64,000 nt of DNA from Pseudomonas sp. DY-1 (lineage in GTDB: Bacteria > Pseudomonadota > Gammaproteobacteria > Pseudomonadales > Pseudomonadaceae): the NCBI RefSeq assembly GCF_003626975.1, contig NZ_CP032616.1:3348001-3412000 (forward strand), given 5' to 3'. This document shows positions 51,029 through 60,128 of the stretch, piece by piece. The notes under the pieces were generated by a model that saw only the letters and a list, made by a program, of their open reading frames with translations, searched no databases and was not told where the DNA came from. The position numbers and the translations under genes were made by a program. Positions within the stretch are counted from its first letter, which is position 1. Every line of letters begins with the position of its first letter.

Positions 51029-51640
51029 ATGGGCTTCTACGATCGCCACATCCTGCCCCACCTGATCGACTTCGCCTGCGGCATGGGGCACGTGATGAAG
51101 ACCCGTTCCCTGGTCGTGCCCCAGGCCGAGGGCCAGGTGCTGGAGATCGGCATCGGGACCGGCCTGAATCTCGCTTTCTACGATCCCACCCGCGTCAGTC
51201 GCGTCACCGGCGTCGACCCCGCTGCGCAGATGCAGGCACTGGCACGCAGGCGCGCTGACGCCATCGCGATCCCGGTAGAGACCATCGCCCTGGAACTCGG
51301 CGAGATCCAGGCCGCCGACGCCAGCTTCGACAGCATCGTCTGCACCTTCACCCTCTGCACCATTCCGGACGCAATTGCCGCCCTGCGTGAAATGCGCCGC
51401 GTGCTCAAGCCTGGCGGGCGCCTGCACTTCGCCGAGCACGGCCTGGCGCCGGACCTCGCCGTGGTGCGCTGGCAGCACCGCCTCACCCCGTTATGGAAAC
51501 CGCTGGCCGGCGGCTGTCACCTCGACCGTGACATCCCGCGCCTGATCGAATCCGGTGGTTTCAACATCGGCGAGCTGCACAGTGGCTACCTGCCCGGCCC
51601 AAAACCCATGACGTTCGTCCACCGTGGATGGGCGGATTGA
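51029..51640 (+). CDS. class I SAM-dependent methyltransferase
   Basis: 203 residues. Motif I is VLEIGIGTGLNLAFY, followed by VTGVDPAAQM, and motif II/III SIVCTFTLCTIPDAIAALRE and RVLKPGGRLHFAEHG. It resembles the UbiE/PmtA-like small-molecule or phospholipid methyltransferases. Start 51029 (MGFYDRHILPHLID) fits homologues better than 51011. Confidence 0.82.
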   Translation: MGFYDRHILPHLIDFACGMGHVMKTRSLVVPQAEGQVLEIGIGTGLNLAFYDPTRVSRVTGVDPAAQMQALARRRADAIAIPVETIALELGEIQAADASFDSIVCTFTLCTIPDAIAALREMRRVLKPGGRLHFAEHGLAPDLAVVRWQHRLTPLWKPLAGGCHLDRDIPRLIESGGFNIGELHSGYLPGPKPMTFVHRGWAD

Positions 51641-51692
51641 CGCCGTCCTGCCGAAGTACAAGGATTCGTCCTTCACCCCAGAGGGATCGCTT

Positions 51693-52160
51693 ATGAGTCT
51701 CGAATCGGTCCGTGCCTTCTTCGCCGGGAAGGCGCCCGAAATCGACATTATCGAACTGCAGACCAGCACCGCCACCGTGGCCCTGGCGGCGGAAGCCCAT
51801 GGCGTTGAGCCCGGCCGAATCGCCAAGACCCTGGCCTTTCGCATAGGCGAGGACGCCGTGCTGGTGGTGGCACGCGGCGACGCACGCATCGACAACCGCA
51901 AGTTCAAGGAAACCTTTGGCGCCAAGGCCAAGATGCTGGATGCCGAAACGGTGGAAGCCCTGACCAGCCATCCAGTGGGCGGAGTTTGTCCGTTCGGTCT
52001 GGCCACACCGCTAGCCGTCTATTGCGACCGGTCCCTGCAGGCCTTCGATGAAGTGGTGCCAGCGGCGGGCGCCGTGCACAGCGCAGTGCGCATAACCCCG
52101 GCCTACATGGCCGAGTTGGTGGAAGCGAAATGGGTGGACGTCTGCCAGGAGCCGGCTTGA
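51693..52160 (+). CDS. YbaK/ProX-type aminoacyl-tRNA deacylase
   Basis: 155 residues. It is a small stand-alone editing domain that hydrolyses mischarged tRNA. Signatures: GVEPGRIAKTLAFRIGEDAV with the catalytic lysine in RIAKT, DNRKFKETFGAKAKML, and HPVGGVCPFGLATPL. It resembles the YbaK/EbsC group. The specific tRNA is not readable from sequence. Confidence 0.85.
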   Translation: MSLESVRAFFAGKAPEIDIIELQTSTATVALAAEAHGVEPGRIAKTLAFRIGEDAVLVVARGDARIDNRKFKETFGAKAKMLDAETVEALTSHPVGGVCPFGLATPLAVYCDRSLQAFDEVVPAAGAVHSAVRITPAYMAELVEAKWVDVCQEPA

Positions 52161-52182
52161 GTCACGAGCGGCCATCACTTCT

Positions 52183-52280
52183 TGTAGGGGTGAATTCATT
52201 CGCCAAGGGATGCGCAGCATCCCCCCGCAAACCCGAGGGCCGAGCCTACGCCCCGGTTGGCGAATGAATTCGCCCCTACA
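52183..52280. repeat. REP doublet (BIME-like) with GGCGAATGAATTCGCC arms
   Basis: A 24-base arm at 52183-52206 and its complement at 52257-52280 (one mismatch) flank a 50-base centre with its own GGGATGC/GCATCCC hairpin. It lies between two convergent genes. The core also occurs at 43042 and twice at 54641-54736. Confidence 0.8.
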
Positions 52281-52283
52281 GGT

Positions 52284-52574
52284 TCAATACCCGCCGGTAA
52301 CGCCCAGCGTCACACCCAATTCCGCCGCTACCGCAAAGGGCAGCAGCAGCGTATCCAGCAAGGCGCTGGCGGGCAGGTCGAGCGCTGGGTAGGCCGGCGG
52401 CTCGACGCCGAAGCGATCCGTGGGGCAGCAGCCGCCATTGAGCGAATACCAGTCCAGACGGGTGCCGGAATAGATGATCGGCGCCCCCGGCTTGGCGGCG
52501 TTGAGGGTCGCGACGCTGGCGCAGCCCTGCATCAGGACGAATGCCAGCAAGGGTGCCGCAAGGCGACTAGTCAT
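52284..52574 (-). CDS. YceK-like small lipoprotein (DUF1375)
   Basis: 96 residues, starting [20 protein letters not shown] with lipobox MQGC. It continues [20 protein letters not shown] and ends with [20 protein letters not shown], the layout of YceK/YidQ lipoproteins. Function unknown. It overlaps the ubiX 3' end by 8 bases. Confidence 0.8.
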   Translation of the reverse strand: MTSRLAAPLLAFVLMQGCASVATLNAAKPGAPIIYSGTRLDWYSLNGGCCPTDRFGVEPPAYPALDLPASALLDTLLLPFAVAAELGVTLGVTGGY

Positions 52575-53196
52575 CGACGCCCTGATGGTGTTCGCCCCAA
52601 CGCGGCAGCATGTCCTGGGGAATGTCCAGCAGGTTGAGGATGCGCGCCACCACGAAGTCCACCAGGTCATCGATGGTCTGCGGCTGGTGATAGAAACCCG
52701 GCGAGGCAGGCACGATCACCGCGCCAAGGTTGGACAGCTTGAGCATGTTTTCCAGGTGGATACTGGAATAAGGCGCCTCGCGCGGCACCAGGACCAGTTG
52801 GCGGCGCTCCTTCAGGGTCACGTCGGCGGCACGCTCGATCAAGTTGTTGCAAGCGCCAGTAGCGATGGCCGAGAGCGTCCCGGTGGAACAGGGCACCACC
52901 ACCATCGCTGCTGGTGCGCCGGAACCGGACGCCACCGGGGACATCCAGTCTTCCTTGCCGTAGCAACGAATCTGTCCCGGTGCGGCACCGGTGTACTCGC
53001 TGAGGAATGCCTGCATGGCCTGGGGCTTGGCCGGCAAGGTGACGTCGGTTTCAGTGGCCATCACCAGCTGCGCTGCCTTGGAAATCAGGAAATGCACCTC
53101 GCGGTCTTCCTGGATCAGGCAGTCCAGCAGGCGCAGGCCGTACTGCGCGCCAGAGGCGCCGGTCATTGCCAGCGTGATGCGGGAAGGTCCGTTCAT
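52567..53196 (-). CDS. ubiX: flavin prenyltransferase UbiX
   Basis: 209 residues. It makes prenylated FMN for UbiD decarboxylases in ubiquinone synthesis. Signature regions: [40 protein letters not shown] and [18 protein letters not shown]. Start 53196 ([16 protein letters not shown]) fits the family. It follows mpl. Confidence 0.95.
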   Translation of the reverse strand: MNGPSRITLAMTGASGAQYGLRLLDCLIQEDREVHFLISKAAQLVMATETDVTLPAKPQAMQAFLSEYTGAAPGQIRCYGKEDWMSPVASGSGAPAAMVVVPCSTGTLSAIATGACNNLIERAADVTLKERRQLVLVPREAPYSSIHLENMLKLSNLGAVIVPASPGFYHQPQTIDDLVDFVVARILNLLDIPQDMLPRWGEHHQGVDD

Positions 53197-53200
53197 GGCC

Positions 53201-54553
53201 TCACTCCGCCAGGGCCGAGGCCAGCTTGCCGTGCAGGCCGCCGAAACCACCGTTGCTCATGATCACTACCTGGGTGCCGGGTGCGGCAATGGCCTTCACG
53301 CCCTCGATGATGGACTCCAGGGATTCACACACCTGGGTCGGCACGCTGGAGCCGGCAACGGTGGCCGCAAGGTCCCAGCCGAGGTTCGGCGGTGCGTACC
53401 AGAACACCTGGTCGGCCAGCTTCACCGAGTCGGGCAGGCCGTCGCGGTGGGCGCCGAGCTTCATGGAGTTGGAACGCGGCTCGATCACCGCGACCACTGG
53501 AGCATCGCCAACGCGCTTGCGCAGGCCGTCGAGGGTGGTGGCGATAGCGGTCGGGTGGTGGGCAAAGTCGTCGTAGATGGTTACGCCCTTCACTTCCGCC
53601 ACCTTCTCCATGCGCCGCTTGACGCTCTTGAAGACGGACAGCGCAGCGACTCCCAGCTCCGGCACCACGCCGACATGGCGGGCCGCAGCCAGCGTCGCGA
53701 GCGCATTGGCGACGTTGTGTTGGCCGGTCAGTTCCCAGTCCACGGTGCCGGCGACCTGGCCTTCGAACAGCACTTCGAAACGCGAGCCGTCTTCGGCCAG
53801 CAAGCGTGCCTGCCATTGGCCGCCTTCACCGGTGGTCTGCACCGGGGTCCAGCAGCCCATGTCCAGCACGCGCTTGAGGGCGCTTTCGGAAGTCGGATGA
53901 ATGACCAGCCCCTCGCCAGGGATGGTACGCACCAGGTGATGGAACTGACGCTCGATGGCCGCGAGATCGGGGAAGATGTCAGCGTGATCGAATTCGAGAT
54001 TGTTGAGGATGGCGGTGCGCGGGCGGTAGTGGACGAACTTGGAGCGCTTGTCGAAGAAGGCGCTGTCGTACTCGTCGGCCTCGACAACGAAGAAGGGTGT
54101 GCCGCCCAGGCGCGCGGAAACGCCGAAGTTCTGCGGAACGCCGCCGATCAGGAAGCCCGGGCTCATGCCGGCATGCTCCAGTACCCAGGCCAGCATGCTG
54201 GTGGTGGTGGTCTTGCCGTGGGTACCGGCGACCGCGAGCACCCAGCGCCCCTGCAACACATGGTCGGCCAGCCACTGCGGGCCAGAGACGTAGGGCAGGC
54301 CCTTGTTCAGTACGTACTCCACGGCCGGGTTGCCGCGGGACAGGGCATTGCCGACCACGACCAGGTCCGGAGCGGGTTCCAGATGGGCGGGCTCGTACCC
54401 CTGCATCAGCTCGATTCCCTGGGCCTCCAGCTGGGTGCTCATGGGCGGGTAGACGTTGGCGTCGGAGCCGGTGACACGATGGCCAAGTTCCTTGGCCAGC
54501 ACCGCCAGCGAACCCATGAAGGTGCCGCAGATGCCGAGGATGTGGATATGCAT
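53201..54553 (-). CDS. mpl: UDP-N-acetylmuramate:tripeptide ligase Mpl
   Basis: 450 residues. It recycles murein tripeptide onto UDP-MurNAc. Mur-ligase motifs: [20 protein letters not shown] (UDP-binding), [20 protein letters not shown] (ATP P-loop), [20 protein letters not shown] and [21 protein letters not shown]-terminal [10 protein letters not shown] motif is present. The start at 54553 ([10 protein letters not shown]) is standard. Confidence 0.96.
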   Translation of the reverse strand: MHIHILGICGTFMGSLAVLAKELGHRVTGSDANVYPPMSTQLEAQGIELMQGYEPAHLEPAPDLVVVGNALSRGNPAVEYVLNKGLPYVSGPQWLADHVLQGRWVLAVAGTHGKTTTTSMLAWVLEHAGMSPGFLIGGVPQNFGVSARLGGTPFFVVEADEYDSAFFDKRSKFVHYRPRTAILNNLEFDHADIFPDLAAIERQFHHLVRTIPGEGLVIHPTSESALKRVLDMGCWTPVQTTGEGGQWQARLLAEDGSRFEVLFEGQVAGTVDWELTGQHNVANALATLAAARHVGVVPELGVAALSVFKSVKRRMEKVAEVKGVTIYDDFAHHPTAIATTLDGLRKRVGDAPVVAVIEPRSNSMKLGAHRDGLPDSVKLADQVFWYAPPNLGWDLAATVAGSSVPTQVCESLESIIEGVKAIAAPGTQVVIMSNGGFGGLHGKLASALAE

Positions 54554-54640
54554 GGATGACCTCTGAAACGGGCCGCCCCGGCCCGGAAAAAACTTGTCGC
54601 AGGTTAGCACAGCGGCCTCCCCTGGGGCCTAGGAGGCTGG

Positions 54641-54736
54641 TGTATGGGCGAATGAATTCGCCGAGCAGGCCGACGGTCTGCCATGCGCTCCCTTCGGACC
54701 GCTACGCGATCCTTGGCGAATGAATTCGCCCCTACA
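54641..54736. repeat. pair of REP elements (GGCGAATGAATTCGCC core)
   Basis: Two copies in the same orientation, GGGCGAATGAATTCGCC at 54646-54662 and GGCGAATGAATTCGCC at 54715-54730, between mpl and the LysR gene. The copies match the elements at 52183-52280. Confidence 0.78.
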
Positions 54737-54753
54737 AGGATGAAGCGAACCGG

Positions 54754-55626
54754 CTAGCCGCGATTCGACCGCACGATGTCGAAAAAGGTCTCGATGATGC
54801 GCCGCGAACCCTGCTCGCGCAGGCACACCAGCGTCTCCGTCATGCGCTGCAGGCAGTCGCGGATCGGCAGCACATGCACGTTGGCACTGGCCCCCACCTC
54901 GGCCGCCGAAACAAGGCCCACGCCAAGGCCCGCAGCGACCATCTCGAAGGTAGCCTCGCGACCCTCAACCTCGATGGCCGGACGGATGGCGATGCCTGCT
55001 CGGCGCATCTCTTCCTCGAGTATTTGCCGGGTCATGGAGCCACGCTCGCGCAACACCATCGGCATGTCCTCCAGGTCGGCAAGGACGATCGACTCACGCG
55101 CAGCCCATGGGTGCGAGTGGGCCACGAACGCCACCAGCGGATCAGCACTGAGCACATGTGTGATCAGGCTGTCGTCTTCGACAACGCGACCAAGCAGGGC
55201 AAAGTCCGCCTTGTACTCCTGCAGCCGGCGCAGGCATTCGTCGCTGTTTCCCGTGACCAGGCTGACGCGGATGCCCGGGTAACGCTCGCAGAAGCGCGCT
55301 ATGTGCCCCAGCAGGTGCACGGGCGAATCCACCGCCAGGGTCAGGCTGCCTGTCTCCAATGCGCGTGAGGTGGAAAGCAGTTCCTGCGCTTCGGCTTCGG
55401 CTGCGAATAGCCGCTGGGTGATGGTCAGCAGACGTTCGCCGAGGTCGGTCAATTGCACCGAGCGCTTGTTGCGGTGGAACAGCAGGATGCCGAAACGTTC
55501 CTCCAGCTTGCGCACCTGGTCGGAAACCGCCGGTTGGCTGAGGAACAGGGCCTCGGCCGCACGGGTGAAATTGCCCTGCACCGCCACGGCGTGGAAGGCC
55601 TTGAGCTGTGCCTGGGAAACCGCCAT
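54754..55626 (-). CDS. LysR-family regulator of AEP catabolism
   Basis: 290 residues. The N-terminal HTH reads LKAFHAVAVQGNFTRAAEAL, then FLSQPAVSDQVRKLEERFGI. The C-terminal substrate-binding domain is normal. It is divergent from phnW with a 130-bp AT-rich gap containing a T-N11-A palindrome, the classical layout for a LysR activator of the adjacent operon. The inducer is probably 2-aminoethylphosphonate or phosphonoacetaldehyde (inference). Confidence 0.88.
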   Translation of the reverse strand: MAVSQAQLKAFHAVAVQGNFTRAAEALFLSQPAVSDQVRKLEERFGILLFHRNKRSVQLTDLGERLLTITQRLFAAEAEAQELLSTSRALETGSLTLAVDSPVHLLGHIARFCERYPGIRVSLVTGNSDECLRRLQEYKADFALLGRVVEDDSLITHVLSADPLVAFVAHSHPWAARESIVLADLEDMPMVLRERGSMTRQILEEEMRRAGIAIRPAIEVEGREATFEMVAAGLGVGLVSAAEVGASANVHVLPIRDCLQRMTETLVCLREQGSRRIIETFFDIVRSNRG

Positions 55627-55644
55627 TCGCCTGCTCCTCGATAA

Positions 55645-55659
55645 ATAAGCTCAACTTAT
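55645..55659. promoter_or_regulatory. LysR-type box between regulator and phnW
   Basis: ATAAG-CTCAA-CTTAT: perfect 5-bp arms in a T-N11-A layout, 18 bases upstream of the LysR start. The rest of the gap (55660-55720) is very AT-rich for this genome (T8 and T5 runs) and should contain the phnW promoter. Confidence 0.6.
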
Positions 55660-55756
55660 ATTTGAAATACTATAAATCGATTTTTTTTATTTTTATGGAA
55701 TTGGTTTTATCTCTCCATCGCAACGCGCCCTCACCAGAACAACGCTGGAGACGACC

Positions 55757-56914
55757 ATGACCAAAGCCGAATTCCCCACCAACGCCCAACCGCTGGCAGC
55801 CCCCGCCCTCGGCGAGCCCTACCTGCTGACTCCCGGTCCGCTGACCACTTCCAAGGCCACCAAGGAAGCCATGCTGCGTGACTGGGGCTCGTGGGATGGC
55901 GCCTTTAACCTGGTAACCGCAGAAGTGCGCCAGGAACTGCTCTCCATGGCTGGCGTGCAGGACGACAGCTTCGCCTGCGTTCCCCTGCAGGGCAGCGGCA
56001 GCTTCTCGGTAGAAGCCGCCCTGGCCACTGCCATCCCCCGCGATGGCAAGTGCCTGATCCTGATGAACGGCGCCTACGGCCAGCGTGCCGCCAAGACCCT
56101 CGACTACCTCGGCCGCGCCTACATCACCCTGGACAAGGGTGACTACCTGCCGCCGCAACCGGATGAAGTCGACGCCCTGCTGCAGGCCAACCCGGACGTT
56201 ACCAACGTCTTCCTGGTCCACTGCGAAACCAGCTCCGGCATCCTCAACCCGCTGCGCGAAGTCGCCGACGTGGTGAAGGCACACGGCAAGAGCCTGATCG
56301 TCGACGCCATGAGCTCCTTTGGCGCGGTGCCGCTGACCGTCAATGAAGTCGCCTTCGACGTGCTGGTGTCTTCCGCCAACAAATGCATCGAGGGCATCCC
56401 CGGCTTCGGCTTCGTGATCATCCGCCGCTCGGTGCTGGAAGCCGCCAAGGGCCGCGCCCATTCCCTCGCCCTGGATATCTATGAGCAATGGCTCTACATG
56501 GAGCGCACCGGCCAGTGGCGCTTCACCCCGCCGACCCACAGCGTGGTGGCCTTCCGCGCGGCGTTGGAACAGCACGCTGCCGAAGGAGGCGTAGCTGGCC
56601 GACTGGCGCGCTATAGCCGCAACCGCGACGTGCTGGTCGCCGGCATGCGCGAAATCGGATTCAAGACCCTGCTGGACGACCAGTGGCTGTCGCCGATCAT
56701 CACCACCTTCTTCAGCCCGGAACACCCGAACTTCGAGTTCAAGCGCTTCTACGAGGAGCTGAAGGCCCGCAGTTTCATCATCTACCCCGGCAAGCTGACC
56801 GTCGCCGAGAGCTTCCGCATCGGCTGCATCGGGCAGATCGACGAACACATCGTCCGCCAACTGCTGCGCGCCATCGCCGACACCCTCGAGGCGATGGGCG
56901 TGGACATGAAATGA
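55757..56914 (+). CDS. phnW: 2-aminoethylphosphonate:pyruvate transaminase
   Basis: 385 residues. It converts AEP plus pyruvate to phosphonoacetaldehyde and alanine. It is a PLP class-V enzyme: [20 protein letters not shown] near the N-terminus, [11 protein letters not shown] (PLP Asp) and the cofactor lysine in [15 protein letters not shown]. The full family length is present. Downstream are the transporter and phnX. Confidence 0.95.
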   Translation: MTKAEFPTNAQPLAAPALGEPYLLTPGPLTTSKATKEAMLRDWGSWDGAFNLVTAEVRQELLSMAGVQDDSFACVPLQGSGSFSVEAALATAIPRDGKCLILMNGAYGQRAAKTLDYLGRAYITLDKGDYLPPQPDEVDALLQANPDVTNVFLVHCETSSGILNPLREVADVVKAHGKSLIVDAMSSFGAVPLTVNEVAFDVLVSSANKCIEGIPGFGFVIIRRSVLEAAKGRAHSLALDIYEQWLYMERTGQWRFTPPTHSVVAFRAALEQHAAEGGVAGRLARYSRNRDVLVAGMREIGFKTLLDDQWLSPIITTFFSPEHPNFEFKRFYEELKARSFIIYPGKLTVAESFRIGCIGQIDEHIVRQLLRAIADTLEAMGVDMK

Positions 56915-57222
56915 CCCGCAGTTGAAACGGCCACCCACGTCGAAGGGCTGGCCCATTCCAGGTCACCCACCGTCCTGAGACGGTTCCCGCTGCGGGTAGC
57001 GGGGCCGTGGTGCGGTGACCTTTTTCTGAAACATATCCGTAGTAAACCAGCCGCTCGGCCGCGCCGGGCAGGAGCCAAGACTAACGCCGAATCCCATTCA
57101 CCAGCCTGACGCCACGACCGCTGCCATCTGACCAAGGTCGTGCGTTTAGACAGCCCAGCAGCAAAACAACAACAACCTCCCTATTTGCACTGTCCGGCAT
57201 ACCCACACGGGGTCAGAAAACC
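56915..57222. other. phnW-transporter intergenic region with terminator-like hairpin
   Basis: A long imperfect stem starts with AGGTCAC at 56960-56966 and closes with GTGACCT at 57015-57021, followed by four more T. It looks like a terminator or attenuator after phnW. The remaining 200 bases hold no gene and probably provide a separate promoter or a processed leader for the transporter, which would let phnW and the transporter be expressed at different levels. Confidence 0.45.
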
Positions 57223-58551
57223 ATGAACAACAACGCAGGTGCCTTGCACAGCGGCTGGAAGTCCCTCCAGCGCTGGCGTGTCCAGATATTCCTCATCACC
57301 TGGCTGGCCTACGCCGCCTTCTACTTCACCCGGAAAGCCTTCTCCGTCGCCAAGCTCGGCATTGGCGAAGACCCAAGTTTCGAACTCGACAAATCCGCGA
57401 TGGCCAACCTCGATGCCCTCTACCTGGCCGCCTACGCCGTGGGCCAGTTCACCTGGGGCATCTTCGCCGACCGCTTCGGCCCACGCGTGGTGGTACTCGG
57501 CGGCCTGGTGATTTCGGCCGTGGTGGCCGTTGTCATGGGCACTTTCGCCACCCTGCCGATCTTCGCTACCTGCATGGTGGTCCAGGGTCTGGCGCAGTCC
57601 ACCGGCTGGTCGGGCCTGTGCAAGAACATCGGCAGCTTCTTCGCCACCGGCGAACGCGGCCGCGTCCTGGGTTACTGGAGCACCTGCTACGCCTTCGGCG
57701 GCCTGGTCGCCACTCCCTTCGCCGGCTGGTGGGCCTACGAAGTGTTCCATGACTGGCGCATGGCGTTCATCTCCAGTGCCCTGGTGGTGGGCGTGGTCGC
57801 GGTGCTGTTCTACTTCCTGCAGCGCAACAAACCGGAAGACGTCGGCCACGCGCCGGTGGAAGTGGAAATCGCCACCAGCGGGCCGCGTGAAGGCCACTGG
57901 AGCGCCCTGCGCAAGGTGCTGAAGAACCGCACCGTGCTTGTCCTCGGCCTCGCCTACTTCCTGTTGAAGCCGGCGCGCTACGCCATCCTGCTGTGGGGTC
58001 CGGTCATCGTCTACGAGCGTATGCCCGCCATCGGCAAGGTCGCCTCGGCCATCGTCCCCACCGCCTTCGAACTGGCTGGCCTGGTAGGCCCGATCCTGAT
58101 CGGCCTCGCGTCGGACAAGCTCTTCGGTGCCCGCCGCATGCCAGCCTGCGTGTTCAGCCTGATCGCCCTCACCGTGTGCCTGGCGCTGTTCGTCCCGGCC
58201 ATGCAGAGCGGCAGCCTGTACCTGGTGGTCGGCCTGCTGTTCATGATGGGCATGACCCTCTACGGACCGGATTCGATGATCAGCAGCTCCGCCGCCATCG
58301 ACTTCGGCACCCAGGAAGCAGCCGGCACCGCCGCGGGCTTCGTCAACGGTTGCGGCTCGGTGGGCGCCATCCTCGGAGGCCTGCTGCCGGGCTACTTCGA
58401 CACCAGCACCGTATTCGTGGTGTTCACCGCCGCGGCACTGCTGGCCAGCCTGATGCTGGTGCCTTTCTGGAACAGCCGCCCGCAAACCCTGAACGCGCCG
58501 GAAAGCTTCCCGGCAACCGGTCAACCGGCCCTGGTCGGGGCCAAGACCTGA
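57223..58551 (+). CDS. OPA-type MFS transporter, probable AEP uptake
   Basis: 442 residues, about twelve membrane helices. WLAYAAFYFTRKAFSVAKLG and LDALYLAAYAVGQFTWGIFA match the organophosphate:phosphate antiporter group (GlpT, UhpT, PgtP). Its position between phnW and phnX makes phosphonate, most likely AEP, the probable substrate. This differs from the ABC-type AEP transporters often found with phnWX. Substrate is inference from context. Confidence 0.82.
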   Translation: MNNNAGALHSGWKSLQRWRVQIFLITWLAYAAFYFTRKAFSVAKLGIGEDPSFELDKSAMANLDALYLAAYAVGQFTWGIFADRFGPRVVVLGGLVISAVVAVVMGTFATLPIFATCMVVQGLAQSTGWSGLCKNIGSFFATGERGRVLGYWSTCYAFGGLVATPFAGWWAYEVFHDWRMAFISSALVVGVVAVLFYFLQRNKPEDVGHAPVEVEIATSGPREGHWSALRKVLKNRTVLVLGLAYFLLKPARYAILLWGPVIVYERMPAIGKVASAIVPTAFELAGLVGPILIGLASDKLFGARRMPACVFSLIALTVCLALFVPAMQSGSLYLVVGLLFMMGMTLYGPDSMISSSAAIDFGTQEAAGTAAGFVNGCGSVGAILGGLLPGYFDTSTVFVVFTAAALLASLMLVPFWNSRPQTLNAPESFPATGQPALVGAKT

Positions 58552-58590
58552 ATTCCCTTAGCCAACCTGCAATCCGCTGGAGTCATCACC

Positions 58591-59418
58591 ATGCATTACA
58601 AGCAACCCACCCAACTGCAAGCCGTCATCCTCGACTGGGCCGGCACCGTCGTCGACTTCGGTTCCTTCGCGCCGACCCAGATCTTCGTCGAGGCCTTCGC
58701 CGAATTCGGTGTCGCGGTCTCCCTGGAAGAAGCCCGCGGCCCGATGGGTATGGGTAAGTGGGACCACATCCGCACCCTCTGCGACATCCCGGCCATCGCC
58801 GAACGCTACCGCGCCGCCTTCGGCCGCCTGCCCACGGACGATGACGTCACCGCCATCTACGAGCGCTTCATGCCGCTGCAGATCGAGAAGATCGGCCTGC
58901 ACTCCGCGCTGATCCCCGGCGCCCTCGACGCCATCGCCACCCTGCGCGAAAAGGGCCTGAAGATCGGCACCTGCTCCGGCTACCCGGCGGTAGTGATGGC
59001 CAAGGTGGTGGAGCTGGCCCGCGAGAACGGCTACACGCCGGACTACGTGGTGGCCACCGACGAAGTGCCCAACGGCCGCCCGCACCCGGCGCAGTCCCTG
59101 GCCAACGTCATCGCCCTCGGCATCAACGACGTCGCCGCCTGCGTGAAGGTGGACGACACCTGGCCGGGCATCCTCGAAGGCCGCAGCGCCGGCATGTGGA
59201 CCGTGGCGCTGACCTGCTCGGGCAACGCCCTGGGCCTGACGTACGAGCAGTTCAAGGCGCTGCCGAAGGACAAGCTGGACCAGGAGCGCGCGCGCATCGG
59301 CCAGATGTTCGAAGGCTCCCGCCCACACTACCTGATCGACACCATCGCCGACCTGCCGGCGGTGATCGACGACATCAACAAGCGCCTGGCCCGTGGCGAG
59401 ATGCCCCAGGCCAACTGA
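58591..59418 (+). CDS. phnX: phosphonoacetaldehyde hydrolase (phosphonatase)
   Basis: 275 residues. It cleaves the C-P bond of phosphonoacetaldehyde to acetaldehyde and phosphate. HAD-family nucleophile in [13 protein letters not shown], the Schiff-base lysine in [22 protein letters not shown], and [12 protein letters not shown]. With phnW it completes conversion of AEP to usable carbon, nitrogen and phosphate. A terminator follows. Confidence 0.95.
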   Translation: MHYKQPTQLQAVILDWAGTVVDFGSFAPTQIFVEAFAEFGVAVSLEEARGPMGMGKWDHIRTLCDIPAIAERYRAAFGRLPTDDDVTAIYERFMPLQIEKIGLHSALIPGALDAIATLREKGLKIGTCSGYPAVVMAKVVELARENGYTPDYVVATDEVPNGRPHPAQSLANVIALGINDVAACVKVDDTWPGILEGRSAGMWTVALTCSGNALGLTYEQFKALPKDKLDQERARIGQMFEGSRPHYLIDTIADLPAVIDDINKRLARGEMPQAN

Positions 59419-59480
59419 TTGGAAGCGGGGTCAGCCGTCGGCCCCTCCCCCGGCGGACAAGGATGCCCGCACCTCTCGTG

Positions 59481-59515
59481 AAAAGGCCCAGCCCCATTTA
59501 AGGGCCGGGCTTTTT
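59481..59515 (+). terminator. terminator after phnX
   Basis: AAAAGGCCCAGCCCC and GGGCCGGGCTTTTT form a stem with one wobble and one mismatch, followed by a T5 run. Confidence 0.75.
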
Positions 59516-59740
59516 GGCGCGTGGGAAGCCGAATCCTGTGGTGGGAAATTTGTTCGCGAGGGATGCATCGAGTCCTGAACAACCAATCAGGACTGGTGCC
59601 AAGTTTTGGACATTTTCAAGTGCCATTCGCAATGGATTACAACAAACCCTGTCAAACAAGCTACTGTGCAGCAACCAGATTTGGATTTATTTTTATGCAC
59701 CCCAGTCATGCACTTCCATACGAAACCGACGCTAATCACA
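59516..59740. other. left boundary of the accessory region, no gene seen
   Basis: G+C drops sharply from about 59,560. A hairpin AGTCCTGA, 8 bases, TCAGGACT lies at 59571-59594 and could be a terminator or a boundary element. Several short overlapping open frames on the + strand here are not supported by any ribosome site or recognisable protein. Confidence 0.5.
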
Positions 59741-60128
59741 CTAAAAATCGCTTATCTCTTCTTCAAGACTAATAAAAAAATTAAGCTTCAAGTCGCGCAC
59801 AGGAGGAAGAGTTGTAACACTAAGGATAAATTCTAGTTTTTTACCAACAAACGAAAAACCCTCAAAACCAGCATATGCGTAGTCTCTATCAAATTTTTCC
59901 ACCTTATAGCCGCAACATGCCTTTTGCCTAGCGACAACCCACTCAGCCTCAGGATCAAGCTTCTGCACAAATAAACATACCCCCATACACCCTCATATAT
60001 CTAAACACCTTCCCACCGATACGAGAAAAACCAGATTCCGCAACCAATTTGTAGTTCGACTCAACATAACTTTCAGCGCCACTCCTGCAGGTCACAAACA
60101 ATAATACGAGCATAATCCCACACTTCAT
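59741..60128 (-). pseudogene. putative immunity gene with frameshift (antidote of pesticin-like module 1)
   Basis: The ATG at 60128 overlaps the upstream toxin stop by 4 bases (ATGA). The first frame reads MKCGIMLVLLFVTCRSGAES (a signal or lipoprotein leader) and YVESNYKLVAESGFSRIGGK, then stops at TGA 59957-59955 after 57 residues. A second frame continues from a G5 tract (59980-59984) for about 80 residues (CLFVQKLDPEAEWVVARQKA to KLNFFISLEEEISDF). Removing one G joins the two into a single secreted protein of about 128 residues. It is either a true inactivating mutation, a phase-variable tract, or a sequencing error. Family not recognised; the role is inferred from position. Confidence 0.6.

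Noticed and set aside
52183..52280. Possible CRISPR-like repeat unit
   Set aside because: Only two inverted copies with an internal hairpin and no spacers; a REP doublet explains it.
59514..59836. Three overlapping + strand frames of 73-83 codons
   Set aside because: No ribosome sites, unrelated translations in three frames, and they run across the composition boundary and into the minus-strand antidote gene.
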